Shown in pieces: positions 1-6,290 of a stretch of DNA of 8,677 nt. The stretch covers positions 1 through 8,677 of the forward strand of contig JACDAH010000240.1 in the NCBI GenBank assembly GCA_013695505.1, given 5' to 3'. Source of the stretch: Chloroflexota bacterium (GTDB lineage Bacteria; Chloroflexota; Limnocylindria; Limnocylindrales; CSP1-4). Position 1 is the stretch's first letter. Every line of letters begins with the position of its first letter. Position numbers and translations under genes: made by a program. The notes under the pieces are model-generated. The model was given only the letters and a program-made list of their open reading frames with translations. It was not told the DNA's origin and searched no databases.

Positions 1-2
1 TC

Positions 3-617
3 CGCCGAGTGACTGGGCTCCCCGACGGGTTCGAGTGGATCACGCCGTACGGCCTCACCGCAGACGGCGCCCGAGTGCTCTTCTTCGCCGAGCGGGGAGC
101 GATCGGCGGAATCACGCACACCGGCGAACTGTTCGTCGTCGACGCCACAGGACGCAACCTTCGAAAGCTGAACGCCGAAGGCTGGTATGTCGCCGAGACC
201 GGCGGCCGGCTGGCGAGCCTGTCGCCCGACGGGAAGCGGGCCACCTTCACCGCATGTAACGCGGCAACGAAGAAGGGCGCCATCTTTGTCGCTGCCCTCG
301 ACGGCGGTGGGGCGCAACCGGTCGTCGAGCTGACGTACTGCAGCTCATCTGCCGCGTGGGCACCAATCGGCGAGATGATCGAATTCGGGCCGCGGGAGGA
401 TGGCGTTCATTTCATCGTCAACGCCGATGGCAGTGACCGCCGGGACCTCGCGTCGGATGAGCTGGGATCTGTCGCATGGTCACCGGACGGGAAGCACCTT
501 GTCGTCGCTCGCGGTCCGGAAGGGTCGCGCGATCTGTGGATCACGGGTCTCGAGGGCAACTTCCTGGTCCAAGTGACGCATCAGCCTGGAACGTACACGG
601 TGTACGACTGGCGGTGA
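3..617 (+). CDS. TolB/WD40-like beta-propeller protein, 3' part
   Basis: The frame is open to the left edge and the first start codon (GTG at 9) has no clear ribosome site, so this is probably the C-terminal part of a longer protein. About 200 residues are visible. They contain several PD40/WD40-like blades, recognised by the signatures LSPDGKRATF (about residue 71), AWAPIGEMIEF (about 117), NADGSDRRDL (about 138) and AWSPDGKHLVVARG (about 156), each a strand followed by an S/N-P-D-G-K turn. Families with these repeats include periplasmic TolB and extracytoplasmic propellers fused to kinases or peptidases; they bind partners rather than catalyse. No catalytic motif is visible here, and any signal peptide or fused domain would lie outside the window. 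It ends with YDWR just before the stop. The propeller call is firm; the specific role is unknown. Confidence 0.75.
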   Translation, partial: RRVTGLPDGFEWITPYGLTADGARVLFFAERGAIGGITHTGELFVVDATGRNLRKLNAEGWYVAETGGRLASLSPDGKRATFTACNAATKKGAIFVAALDGGGAQPVVELTYCSSSAAWAPIGEMIEFGPREDGVHFIVNADGSDRRDLASDELGSVAWSPDGKHLVVARGPEGSRDLWITGLEGNFLVQVTHQPGTYTVYDWR

Positions 618-737
618 CGCCGCGGCGATGGCCGCTCGACCGACGGACGGTAGGGTCGCGACTCGGCAACGCCGCCCCTTTCCGCGGCTGAACGGCCATC
701 GGGTGAGTGCTCGGAAGGCTGTTTCATCTGTTTTGGT

Positions 738-774
738 GTCAGGCCTAGCCATTCTGTAGGCGTCAGGGCCTAGC
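738..774. repeat. Imperfect 12/13-bp direct repeat pair
   Basis: GTCAGGCCTAGC at 738-749 recurs as GTCAGGGCCTAGC at 762-774, differing by one inserted G, with 12 bases between. Each half contains the palindromic core of a GGCCTAG-like element. It could be a protein-binding site or a remnant of a mobile-element end; the sequence does not decide. Confidence 0.4.
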
Positions 775-821
775 ACCGCAGGCGAATAGACCACGCCTGC
801 CGCCCCACGGACGATTCGCGG

Positions 822-917
822 GTGAAGCTGTGCACGGTCTGCGGTGTCGTCACCAGCCGCGCGGGTAGCCGCTGCACAGTGGTGTCCCAGGACGTTGGTG
901 TAAGTCGAGGCCCTTGA
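822..917 (+). pseudogene. Remnant of an HNH-endonuclease-type N-terminus
   Basis: A GTG-started frame of 31 codons begins KLCTVCGVVTSRAGSRC. This C-x2-C-x10-C layout, with GSRC in this place, resembles the N-terminal zinc knuckle of small phage and transposon HNH endonucleases, in which the next residues would complete the knuckle and lead to the HNH core. After SRC the frame turns into unrelated residues and stops at 915-917. No H-N-H motif follows. I infer a truncated gene whose remainder was lost at or near position 876. The match is by pattern memory over about 17 residues, so chance resemblance is possible. Confidence 0.4.
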
Positions 918-978
918 CGGCGAGGGTCACCGCGTGGTCTTCCCGTGAATGTCTGACGTTCACCAGGAGACCGCCGCG

Positions 979-2418
979 ATGTCGCTCGCGGGGCTCCGAG
1001 ACACCCTTGGCATCGACTTCGCAAGGTTCAATGCCGTCCTCGCCACCATAGGTGCGGACTACGAGCCGATCAGGAACCCCCAAGGCCACGTGGTCGCGAT
1101 GGCGTCGTATCTCGCGCGTCATCGCGACGCCATCACCGACTCCCTGCGCGGCGCATCCGTCGACGAGTTTGACCGAGGGGTGATCCCGAGCGACTACGCG
1201 TCGAAGGCCGGACAGCTGGCGGCTGCCATCCTGCGCCGAACGGCCGCGGCCGCGGATTGGTCGGATCCCCTCGATCCCGACCCTGCATGGCTCGATCAGT
1301 GGGAGTTGCCGCCCGACGACGCGGTGGCCGAGCGCGTCGCAGCGTGGCTCGAGAGCGACGCAGGTATGACAGCCGCGGGTGTCGGTTCCTTGCCGCCGGT
1401 TGCGGAGGTGCGAGCGGCCAACGCGCGCGCCCTTGCAGAATTCTTCGCGCGCGCCTCCATGCTCCTGCCACTGTGGGCAGCGAAACAGGGCGGAATCAGC
1501 GCGCCCACCTGGCTCGCTTCCGGCTCAGGAGACGAGCTGATCGCCGAGTTCACCCGCCGCGGCCTGCACGACTTCCGTGCGCTCGACGACGCGGCGGTGA
1601 TCGCGTGGCTGCGCCTCATGGACCGGTGGCCCGTGGACCTCCCCTCGTCGCTCACCTTAGGAGTACTCGGCCTTACCGAGGCCGACCTCGCCGCGCAACG
1701 CGACCAAGAGGCACGCCTCAAGTGGGAACGGCTGCAGGCTCGCCGATCAGTTGCCCTTGACGGCCGTCCGGTGTCGCTGGACCCCGACCGGATAGACGAC
1801 CTCATTGAACGAATGCGCGAAGGGCTCACCGATGAACTCCTCCAAACCTCGGACCGACCCGTGACGCTGGAGGAGATCGAGGAGCGGCGGCGGCGAAAGC
1901 GGGGCGCCTCCAAGAAGGGCGACAGGCCCGGCGGCCGCGTCCCCAACAGAATGACGAGCGACCAAACCGAGCTCGTCGGGTTCATGGGCGAGCTGGTCGC
2001 GGACGAATGGCTGCGCCGCCGCTATGGGTCGTCCGCGCTCTGGCGCTCGCACTACCGGCGCTTCGTGCACAACGACGGCGACCTCGGTAACGATGGCCTC
2101 GGCTTCGATTTCGAGGTGCTCCGGGTCCGCCGAGGAACCCTGATGTTTGAGGTGAAGGCCACCACGACGGACGATCTGGCGTTCGACCTCACGGAGACCG
2201 AGATCGCCGTGGCCCAGGAGAATGCCGGGCACGACCGCTATCGGATCCTGTTCGTCGGCCGGGTCAATGACAGCGAGCAGCGCTGGCTCGCGGTGCTGCC
2301 GAACCCGCTCTCTACGGGCGGCCGTGGGCGCTATCGGATCGTGGGTCGCGGGATTCGGTATGAGTTCGCTATGCCGGCTCGCGCCATCGGGTCGACCCGG
2401 TATGTCGACTCGAGCTAG
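979..2418 (+). CDS. DUF3883 (NO VEIN C-terminal) protein, orphan C-terminal fragment
   Basis: The protein has 479 residues from ATG 979, chosen because AGGAG (965-969) lies 9 bases upstream; ATG 949 adds 10 residues but has no ribosome site. The C-terminal ~135 residues form a DUF3883 domain, the fold at the end of NO VEIN proteins. It resembles PD-(D/E)xK nucleases: GELVADEWL (Glu about 338), GFDFEV (Asp about 377), then FEVKATT with Glu about 391 and Lys about 393. Before it lie helical segments and a charged basic linker (EERRRRKRGASKK). The N-terminal block (LGIDFARFNAVLATIGADY, then NPQGH and ASYLARHRD) resembles internal parts of very large bacterial sacsin/NOV-like proteins that start with an Hsp90-type ATPase. 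That ATPase half is absent and the upstream frame is closed at 946-948. Such proteins often sit in defence or mobile regions. I infer a truncated, possibly non-functional remnant, although the DUF3883 domain itself looks intact. Confidence 0.75.
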   Translation: MSLAGLRDTLGIDFARFNAVLATIGADYEPIRNPQGHVVAMASYLARHRDAITDSLRGASVDEFDRGVIPSDYASKAGQLAAAILRRTAAAADWSDPLDPDPAWLDQWELPPDDAVAERVAAWLESDAGMTAAGVGSLPPVAEVRAANARALAEFFARASMLLPLWAAKQGGISAPTWLASGSGDELIAEFTRRGLHDFRALDDAAVIAWLRLMDRWPVDLPSSLTLGVLGLTEADLAAQRDQEARLKWERLQARRSVALDGRPVSLDPDRIDDLIERMREGLTDELLQTSDRPVTLEEIEERRRRKRGASKKGDRPGGRVPNRMTSDQTELVGFMGELVADEWLRRRYGSSALWRSHYRRFVHNDGDLGNDGLGFDFEVLRVRRGTLMFEVKATTTDDLAFDLTETEIAVAQENAGHDRYRILFVGRVNDSEQRWLAVLPNPLSTGGRGRYRIVGRGIRYEFAMPARAIGSTRYVDSS

Positions 2419-2461
2419 GCGAGGCCTGGGCGCAGGGCGAGGGCAGACGTGTGGGTGTCGA

Positions 2462-2656
2462 TCAGTGACGCTCCAGACTAGGACGACGAGCCGACCGGAT
2501 ACTCGTCCTGCGTAGATGAGCCTGCTCGATACTCGGACCCGATCGCGCACGCAGGTCGGCGAGAAGGCGCCTCACAGCGCTCGCCCGGATGCCCAAGAGC
2601 TTGGCGGCGTCCTGGACGGATCCGCCTGCAGCGACGTAGGCGGCGCGCAAGTCCAC
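2462..2656 (-). CDS. Small helix-turn-helix protein, probably damaged
   Basis: The GTG-started frame gives 64 residues. Residues 1-40 form a convincing helix-turn-helix: LRAAYVAAGGSVQDAAKLLG followed by IRASAVRRLLADLRARSG, like LuxR- or excisionase-type DNA-binding modules. It lies directly after the recombinase in the same frame, with the TAG at 2690-2692 between them and 11 open codons before the GTG, so it may be translated by coupling. No strong Shine-Dalgarno is visible. The last ~20 residues (AHLRRTSIRSARRPSLERH) are Arg-rich and look out of frame. Shifting by one base at about 2521 gives LIYAGRVSGRLVV, which reads like a normal continuation. A likely role is directionality factor or regulator of the element; this is inferred from position. 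Confidence 0.5.
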   Translation of the reverse strand: MDLRAAYVAAGGSVQDAAKLLGIRASAVRRLLADLRARSGPSIEQAHLRRTSIRSARRPSLERH

Positions 2657-2689
2657 CTGGCGCTGCGTCGCCTGCGGCGCGGGTATCGC

Positions 2690-3625
2690 CTAGTACCGGT
2701 CGCCCGGTGCGAGCCGCCGGTACGCCGCGATCGCACGGTCCGTGCCGGTTGCGGCGGCATAGCGCGCGACCATCTGGCGGCTCCGCCAGCCGGCCAGTCG
2801 CATCAAGTCAGTCTCCTGCATTCCCGAGCTCAGCATCGAGTGCGCGAACAGATGACGGAACGCATGAGCGCCGATCCGCGACAGCCCTGCCTTTGCGCAG
2901 CGGCGCTCGAGGATCTGGGCGATCCCATCGCTCGTCACCGGGCCACGGTGGCCGAGCCACAGCTCGTGGCGCTCGGCATCGCGATGCAGCCGCCGCTCGC
3001 GGAGGTACCGATCGATCGCCAAAGCGGCCCGAGACCCAAAGGTGACGATCCGCGGCCGCCGGCCCTTGACAAGCACCGTCGCGGTCTTCTCGCGAAGGTC
3101 GACCATGTCGAGAGTCAGTGCGGCGACCTCGCTCCGTCGGGCGCCGGAGTCGAGGAGCAGCCGGATGAGGGCATTGTCGCGACGGTCGATGAACGACCGC
3201 CCTTCGCAGGCCCGAAGGAGCGCCCTGACGGCGTCATCGGTCACCATCGGCACCGGCTCCTCGGGTACCCGTGGCGGCCGGGTCCGGGCCATCGGCGACG
3301 CATCGATCAGCCCCTCGTCAGCGAGCCAATCGAAGAAGCGCTTGAGGGCGAGGTAGCGGTTGCGAGCGGTGTTCGGACGCCAGCGCGCGACTTGGTCGGC
3401 GATGAATCCTTCGACGTGCTCGCGGCGGACCGCGCGGGGGTTAGTCGGCATGCCGCGGCTGGCGAGGAATCGGCCGAGCAGCTCGACCGCTTCGCCGTAG
3501 GTTCGGCGGGTCTTCGGCGCGAGGTTCTCGGCTTCCATGGAGAGGAGGAACGAGTCGAGCTCGACGCGCAGGTCGGCGGGCAGCAGGCCGGCTGGCCGGG
3601 TCGAGAGGGGGATCGCGGTACGCAT
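2690..3625 (-). CDS. Tyrosine recombinase/integrase (XerC/D-like)
   Basis: The protein has 311 residues from ATG 3625, chosen because GGAGG (3631-3635) sits 5 bases upstream; a TTG at 3670 would add 15 residues without support. The N-terminal SAM-like core-binding domain spans about residues 18-110 ([21 protein letters not shown]), followed by the catalytic domain. All catalytic residues are visible: Arg163 ([10 protein letters not shown]), Lys187 (VKGRRPR), His254 and Arg257 (HAFRHLF), Trp280 (LAGW) in the His/Trp position, and Tyr289 (VARYA). Length is typical of Xer-type enzymes and near the lower end for phage integrases. It performs site-specific strand exchange through a covalent tyrosine-DNA intermediate. 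It lies downstream of tRNA-Thr on the same strand, 141 bases from the mature tRNA end, the classic position for an element integrated into a tRNA gene. It appears intact, whereas neighbouring cargo is truncated. Confidence 0.93.
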   Translation of the reverse strand: MRTAIPLSTRPAGLLPADLRVELDSFLLSMEAENLAPKTRRTYGEAVELLGRFLASRGMPTNPRAVRREHVEGFIADQVARWRPNTARNRYLALKRFFDWLADEGLIDASPMARTRPPRVPEEPVPMVTDDAVRALLRACEGRSFIDRRDNALIRLLLDSGARRSEVAALTLDMVDLREKTATVLVKGRRPRIVTFGSRAALAIDRYLRERRLHRDAERHELWLGHRGPVTSDGIAQILERRCAKAGLSRIGAHAFRHLFAHSMLSSGMQETDLMRLAGWRSRQMVARYAAATGTDRAIAAYRRLAPGDRY

Positions 3626-3669
3626 TTGAGCCTCCAGTGGGCTGGTTGGCGCGTACCTCGGAGGCTGCA

Positions 3670-3743
3670 AGTTAGCAGGTCATCGAGCGTTGTGGCAACC
3701 CCGCTCGACCCTCGAATCGGCTCCGGGAGACAGTTAGCAGGTC
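3670..3743 (-). repeat. Two 12-bp direct repeats upstream of the integrase gene
   Basis: AGTTAGCAGGTC occurs exactly at 3670-3681 and at 3732-3743 (GACCTGCTAACT on the gene strand), 62 bases apart. Both lie between the integrase start and the tRNA 3' end. Tyrosine recombinases of mobile elements often have repeated arm-type binding sites in this position, so these are candidates. They could also be operators controlling the integrase gene. Confidence 0.5.
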
Positions 3744-3766
3744 TTCCTGAGCACGAAGGAGGGAAG

Positions 3767-3841
3767 TGGAGCCGACACTCGGATTTGAACCGAGGACCTG
3801 CTGTTTACGAAACAGCTGCTCTACCGCTGAGCTATGTCGGC
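3767..3841 (-). tRNA. tRNA-Thr (anticodon CGT)
   Basis: The minus strand folds as a complete cloverleaf: a 7-bp acceptor stem GCCGACA/TGTCGGC, a D arm containing TAGCTCAGCGGTAGAGCA, an anticodon stem GCTGT/ACAGC with loop TTCGTAA giving anticodon CGT, and a T arm with GGTTCAAATCC. The discriminator base is U (3770) and CCA is encoded (3767-3769). It reads ACG codons, which are abundant in this GC-rich genome. Its 3' end faces the integrase gene and is the probable integration site. Confidence 0.96.
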
Positions 3842-3852
3842 GTCGAGAGGCA

Positions 3853-4393
3853 CTACCGAAGAGTGTACCGTGCGCCGACGAAGTCGAGCCTGACCCAAAA
3901 GTTCTCCCAGCCGGAGTGCCGCCTGCCACGTACCGGACACGTAACCCCCCATGGTGCCAGGAGCAATACCAGTCCGTCGAACTCCGATCAGCAGCTGCAG
4001 GATCGCCCGTTGGGAGCCGAAGACATACACCTTGGCGTTCTCGATCGGTTCGCTCGGCACTCCATCTGGTGGGTATCCGGGAACGAAGACGATGCCGTCG
4101 GACGGTCCGGGATAGCTAGCCTTGATGCCAATGATCGTGAGGCCCTGCGGGTTGAGGGCGTCGACGGCTTCAATCCCAATGTCAGCGGCGGTCTCGTTCC
4201 ATGGGAGGGGCATGGCCCACGTGCCGGTCTCGCCAGGCGCAAGAATCGCTTCGACGCCGGCGGCCCCACCCACGGCTTGGATGGGCCCGTCGAGCCGATA
4301 CGTCCGTTGCGCACTCGCAGCGCCGTAGACAAGCGCGGCGAGTGCCAAGACCGGCAGGCCGACCATCAGGATGCGGCGTGCCGTTGGAATCAT
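3853..4393 (-). CDS. Unrecognised secreted/anchored protein with a +1 frameshift
   Basis: ATG 4393 follows AAGGGA by 7 bases and lies 4 bases after the stop of the upstream gene, so the two are probably co-translated. Residues 8-27 (ILMVGLPVLALAALVYGAAS) form a signal peptide or anchor; the remainder is a beta-rich extracellular domain with the segment AILQLLIGVRRTG near the end. As written, the frame runs on to 3821, into the tRNA, with an Arg-rich tail. At 3945-3950 there is a run of six G on the coding strand. Removing one G restores a natural end, WENFWVRLDFVGARYTLR, stopping at 3853, 11 bases before the tRNA, for 179 residues. The coordinates given here are for that corrected reading. 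The change may be a real mutation or an assembly error. I do not recognise the family and name no function. Confidence 0.6.
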
Positions 4394-4397
4394 GAAC

Positions 4398-4928
4398 CTA
4401 TCCCTTACCGACGACACGCGCGGCGTTGGGCCAGGTGGAGTTGGTTCCGCATAGATGTCCTGCTCTTTGCCAGGTAAACACGATCCTTGAGCTGTTATTG
4501 AAGCCCGTGCTCGATGACATGTCGATGCCGATGACGGATGCGACCTTCAACCCGTTGCTGAATGTGATAGCCACCCCGCCGTCTTTGGTTGTCTTTCCGC
4601 CGGCTTGAGTGACCGAGCAGTTTGTAGCGCTCGGCGCCGACGCCGCGCTATAGGAGAGCAGGTCGCCTTCCCACGCCGTCGCGTCGAAGCTGTAGCCGTA
4701 ATCCTGACATCCGAAGTCCGTGGCCAAGTCGTGATGGATCTTCTTGTATTGGAACTCCGACTCCATCACCTTGAGGCCATTGTTTCCGACCGTCGGGTAG
4801 TCGATCGTTGACGACGCTGTGATCGTCTGGGTTCCTGACGCTGAGAACGACCCATAAGAGAGCTGCTTGCCGACCAGTCGGCGCCGCCGCGCGACAACAC
4901 CGACGGCCGCTCCTCTCCGGCGATGCAC
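4398..4928 (-). CDS. Hypothetical Ser/Thr/Gly-rich, probably exported protein
   Basis: The frame gives 176 residues from GTG 4928, which has AGAGGGG 8 bases upstream (4937-4943); GTG 4934 is only 2 bases from that site. From about residue 25 on, the sequence is rich in Ser, Thr, Gly and Asn with scattered Cys (GCQDYG, TNCSVT, LCGTN) and alternating beta-strand patterns, typical of a secreted domain stabilised by disulfides. The first ~20 residues are Arg-rich with no hydrophobic core, so no signal peptide is visible, which is odd for such a protein. The N-terminus may be out of frame or replaced. GC here is about 54%, far below the flanks, suggesting different origin. It is followed 4 bases later by another exported protein gene. 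I do not recognise the family. Confidence 0.55.
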   Translation of the reverse strand: MHRRRGAAVGVVARRRRLVGKQLSYGSFSASGTQTITASSTIDYPTVGNNGLKVMESEFQYKKIHHDLATDFGCQDYGYSFDATAWEGDLLSYSAASAPSATNCSVTQAGGKTTKDGGVAITFSNGLKVASVIGIDMSSSTGFNNSSRIVFTWQRAGHLCGTNSTWPNAARVVGKG

Positions 4929-4941
4929 GGGCACGGCCCCT

Positions 4942-5001
4942 CTAGGAGGCGTTCGGCGTGGAGACCCAGGTCGTCGGGTAGCCGTTGTTCGGGATCGTCA
5001 G
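4942..5001 (-). pseudogene. 3' tail of a lost upstream gene
   Basis: The minus-strand frame ending TAG at 4942-4944 reads LTIPNNGYPTTWVSTPNAS. From ACG 4998 onward, all 18 sense codons end in G or C, stronger bias than chance in an intergenic stretch. Its stop overlaps the Shine-Dalgarno of the next gene, as in a tightly packed operon. Upstream of about 5001 the frame becomes Pro/Arg-rich and overlaps the end of the membrane-protein gene, so the rest of the original gene seems missing. A 2.5-copy 8-bp tandem repeat (5011-5030) adjoins the break. Confidence 0.35.
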
Positions 5002-5010
5002 TTCGGGAGG

Positions 5011-5030
5011 GCGACGTGGCGACGTGGCGA
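5011..5030. repeat. 8-bp tandem repeat, 2.5 copies
   Basis: GCGACGTG at 5011-5018 is repeated at 5019-5026, followed by GCGA. It lies between the end of the membrane-protein gene and the gene-tail remnant at 4942-5001, where a rearrangement is suspected. Confidence 0.7.
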
Positions 5031-5038
5031 GCCGCCCG

Positions 5039-5764
5039 CTACGCGCCGCCGGCGGTCGCGGGATCGAGGCGAGACTGGACCGCCGACTGGAAGCCGCGGC
5101 GAAGGAGCACGAGGCCCAGCGTGAGGCACCACAGCATCGTCCCGGGGATGGCGGCGATCGAGATTGCCCAGAGAAGTTCGCTGTCTGGCAAGAGTCTGAG
5201 TGGGCCGAGGATGGCCGTCACGAGGCGGATCGCCGGGAACGCCGCGAGAGCGCAGAGCGCGAGCGGAAAGACCCTTGTCTGGATGCCAATCAGGCTGAGG
5301 CCGATGGCCCACAGGCACAGCCCGACGATGCCGCCGATCGCCAGGGCCTGGCCGGTCACCTGAGCAGCGAGGTATGCAACCTCGCCCCATTCCCCTTTCA
5401 GGTCCGCAATGTGGAGCAGTGGACCCGAAGAGCCGATCCGAATGCCCCCGTGGACGAGGAAGAACGCCGCTGCGAAGAGCCCGAAGGCCGACGCCCACCG
5501 GAGCGCTGCCGAGTTGGCACGCTCCGCCGCCACATCCGCGACGGTGAGGACGGCAGCGGTCAGAGCGATGGCCATCATGATCAGGGCCAGTCCCGCGTCG
5601 ACGTAGACATCCGGATGCGTTCGGATGAAGCTGACCATCACCGCTGGGTTGTCCGTGTCCTCAAAGCCAAGGCCGACCGGCGTCACCTCGAAGGCGAACC
5701 AGGCGAGGCCTGCGAGCGCGAAGACGATGGCCGACAGCCCAGCGACCCGAGTGGACAGTTTCAT
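5039..5764 (-). CDS. Six-span integral membrane protein of unknown function
   Basis: The protein has 241 residues from ATG 5764, chosen because GGGAGG lies 6 bases upstream; the longer open frame reaching to 6154 is an Arg/Pro-rich shadow of the SOD-like gene and is not coding. Six hydrophobic segments are visible at about residues 8-26, 56-77, 90-107, 128-155, 165-186 and 195-221. The short C-terminal tail is hydrophilic. Segment 1 carries VAGLSAIVFALAGLAW. There are no obvious metal-binding or catalytic motifs. The general layout resembles the DUF4386-type group of small bacterial membrane proteins, but I cannot confirm membership. It begins 37 bases after the SOD-like gene and is probably in the same transcript, which suggests an envelope role linked to that protein or to the sensor system. 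Confidence 0.8.
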   Translation of the reverse strand: MKLSTRVAGLSAIVFALAGLAWFAFEVTPVGLGFEDTDNPAVMVSFIRTHPDVYVDAGLALIMMAIALTAAVLTVADVAAERANSAALRWASAFGLFAAAFFLVHGGIRIGSSGPLLHIADLKGEWGEVAYLAAQVTGQALAIGGIVGLCLWAIGLSLIGIQTRVFPLALCALAAFPAIRLVTAILGPLRLLPDSELLWAISIAAIPGTMLWCLTLGLVLLRRGFQSAVQSRLDPATAGGA

Positions 5765-5801
5765 GCCCGCCTCCCGGGGCTCGGCGAATCGGGCGCTCGC
5801 A

Positions 5802-6290
5802 TCACGTGAGGTCCGCGCAGGCGATCTTGGCTCCGCCCGGGGCGTGGATGACGATCGCGATCGCCGCTCGGCCGGCCGCGGCATCGACGACCGCACGTCC
5901 GTTCCCGACCCCGCCCGCGTTCGTGGTGAACACAGGCCAGATCTCGTTCGGGGGCAGCGCCGGTCCGGTCGCGTCGAAGCGGTAGTGTGTCCCGGCATTG
6001 CCGTCGGCACAGGCCTGCCTGTGCACGTGCGACCCGTACGCGGTGTCCGGCGCCAGGCCCGCGACGTGGACGGTGACAATCGTCTTGCCATCGGCGGTCC
6101 GGACCATCGTGGCGTGACCGGTGATGCCCTGGTCGCTGCTCGTCGCGAAGGCATGGATGTCGCCGCTGGTGACGGTCGCTTCGTTGGCCAGCGCGGGGAC
6201 GGCTGTCAGCGCGCCCAGTACCGCGAGGGCGGGGACGAGCAGGATGCCACGTCGGATCGGGCGGCGAGGGGGAATGAGCGATCGAGTCAT
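5802..6290 (-). CDS. Secreted Cu/Zn-superoxide-dismutase-like protein (zinc site absent)
   Basis: The protein has 162 residues; ATG 6290 follows GGAGGA by 8 bases. Residues 1-35 are a signal peptide (basic start, hydrophobic LLVPALAVLGALTAV, cleavage near ALA-NE). The mature part matches the Cu/Zn-SOD fold. HVH at 88-90, His102 in GTHYRF and His149 in IVIHAPGG correspond to the four copper ligands, and Cys94 with Cys158 to the conserved disulfide. The zinc ligands (two His and one Asp of the zinc loop) have no counterpart: the segment after His102 has no further His before 149. Lys155 stands where the catalytic channel Arg is expected (KIAC instead of RLAC). This resembles copper-only SODs or catalytically altered SOD-like proteins. 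Superoxide removal outside the membrane is the default guess; copper binding without full activity is also possible. Confidence 0.8.
   Translation of the reverse strand: MTRSLIPPRRPIRRGILLVPALAVLGALTAVPALANEATVTSGDIHAFATSSDQGITGHATMVRTADGKTIVTVHVAGLAPDTAYGSHVHRQACADGNAGTHYRFDATGPALPPNEIWPVFTTNAGGVGNGRAVVDAAAGRAAIAIVIHAPGGAKIACADLT

Larger units (their letters stand above)
618..978. other. Non-coding stretch with degraded mobile-gene remnants
   Basis: No intact gene is visible between the propeller gene and the DUF3883 fragment. The stretch holds an 8-bp inverted repeat (627-634 with 693-700, loop 58 bases, too long for a normal terminator), a pair of near-identical direct repeats at 738-749 and 762-774, and a short HNH-like remnant at 822-917. 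No copy of the tRNA-Thr 3' end was found here by eye, so no partner attachment site can be named. Confidence 0.5.

Noticed and set aside
627..700. 8-bp inverted repeat as a terminator for the propeller gene
   Set aside because: The 58-base loop and absence of a T run do not fit an intrinsic terminator.
1747..2550. Minus-strand frame of 267 codons opposite the DUF3883 gene
   Set aside because: It is antisense to a gene with a recognised domain and has no domain of its own; only its first residues matter, as a possible frame-shifted tail of the helix-turn-helix gene.
3672..3929. Minus-strand 85-codon frame covering the tRNA
   Set aside because: Its central residues are the usual translation of a tRNA gene (RHSSAVEQLF-like), a known false ORF.
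2516..4477. Plus-strand open frame of 653 codons
   Set aside because: It runs antisense through the integrase, the tRNA and part of the exported-protein gene, with atypical Arg/Pro/Gly-rich composition; it is a shadow of GC-rich coding on the other strand.
5765..6154. N-terminal 130-codon extension of the membrane-protein frame
   Set aside because: It is Arg/Pro/Ser-rich, overlaps the SOD-like gene out of frame, and the internal ATG 5764 has a good ribosome site.
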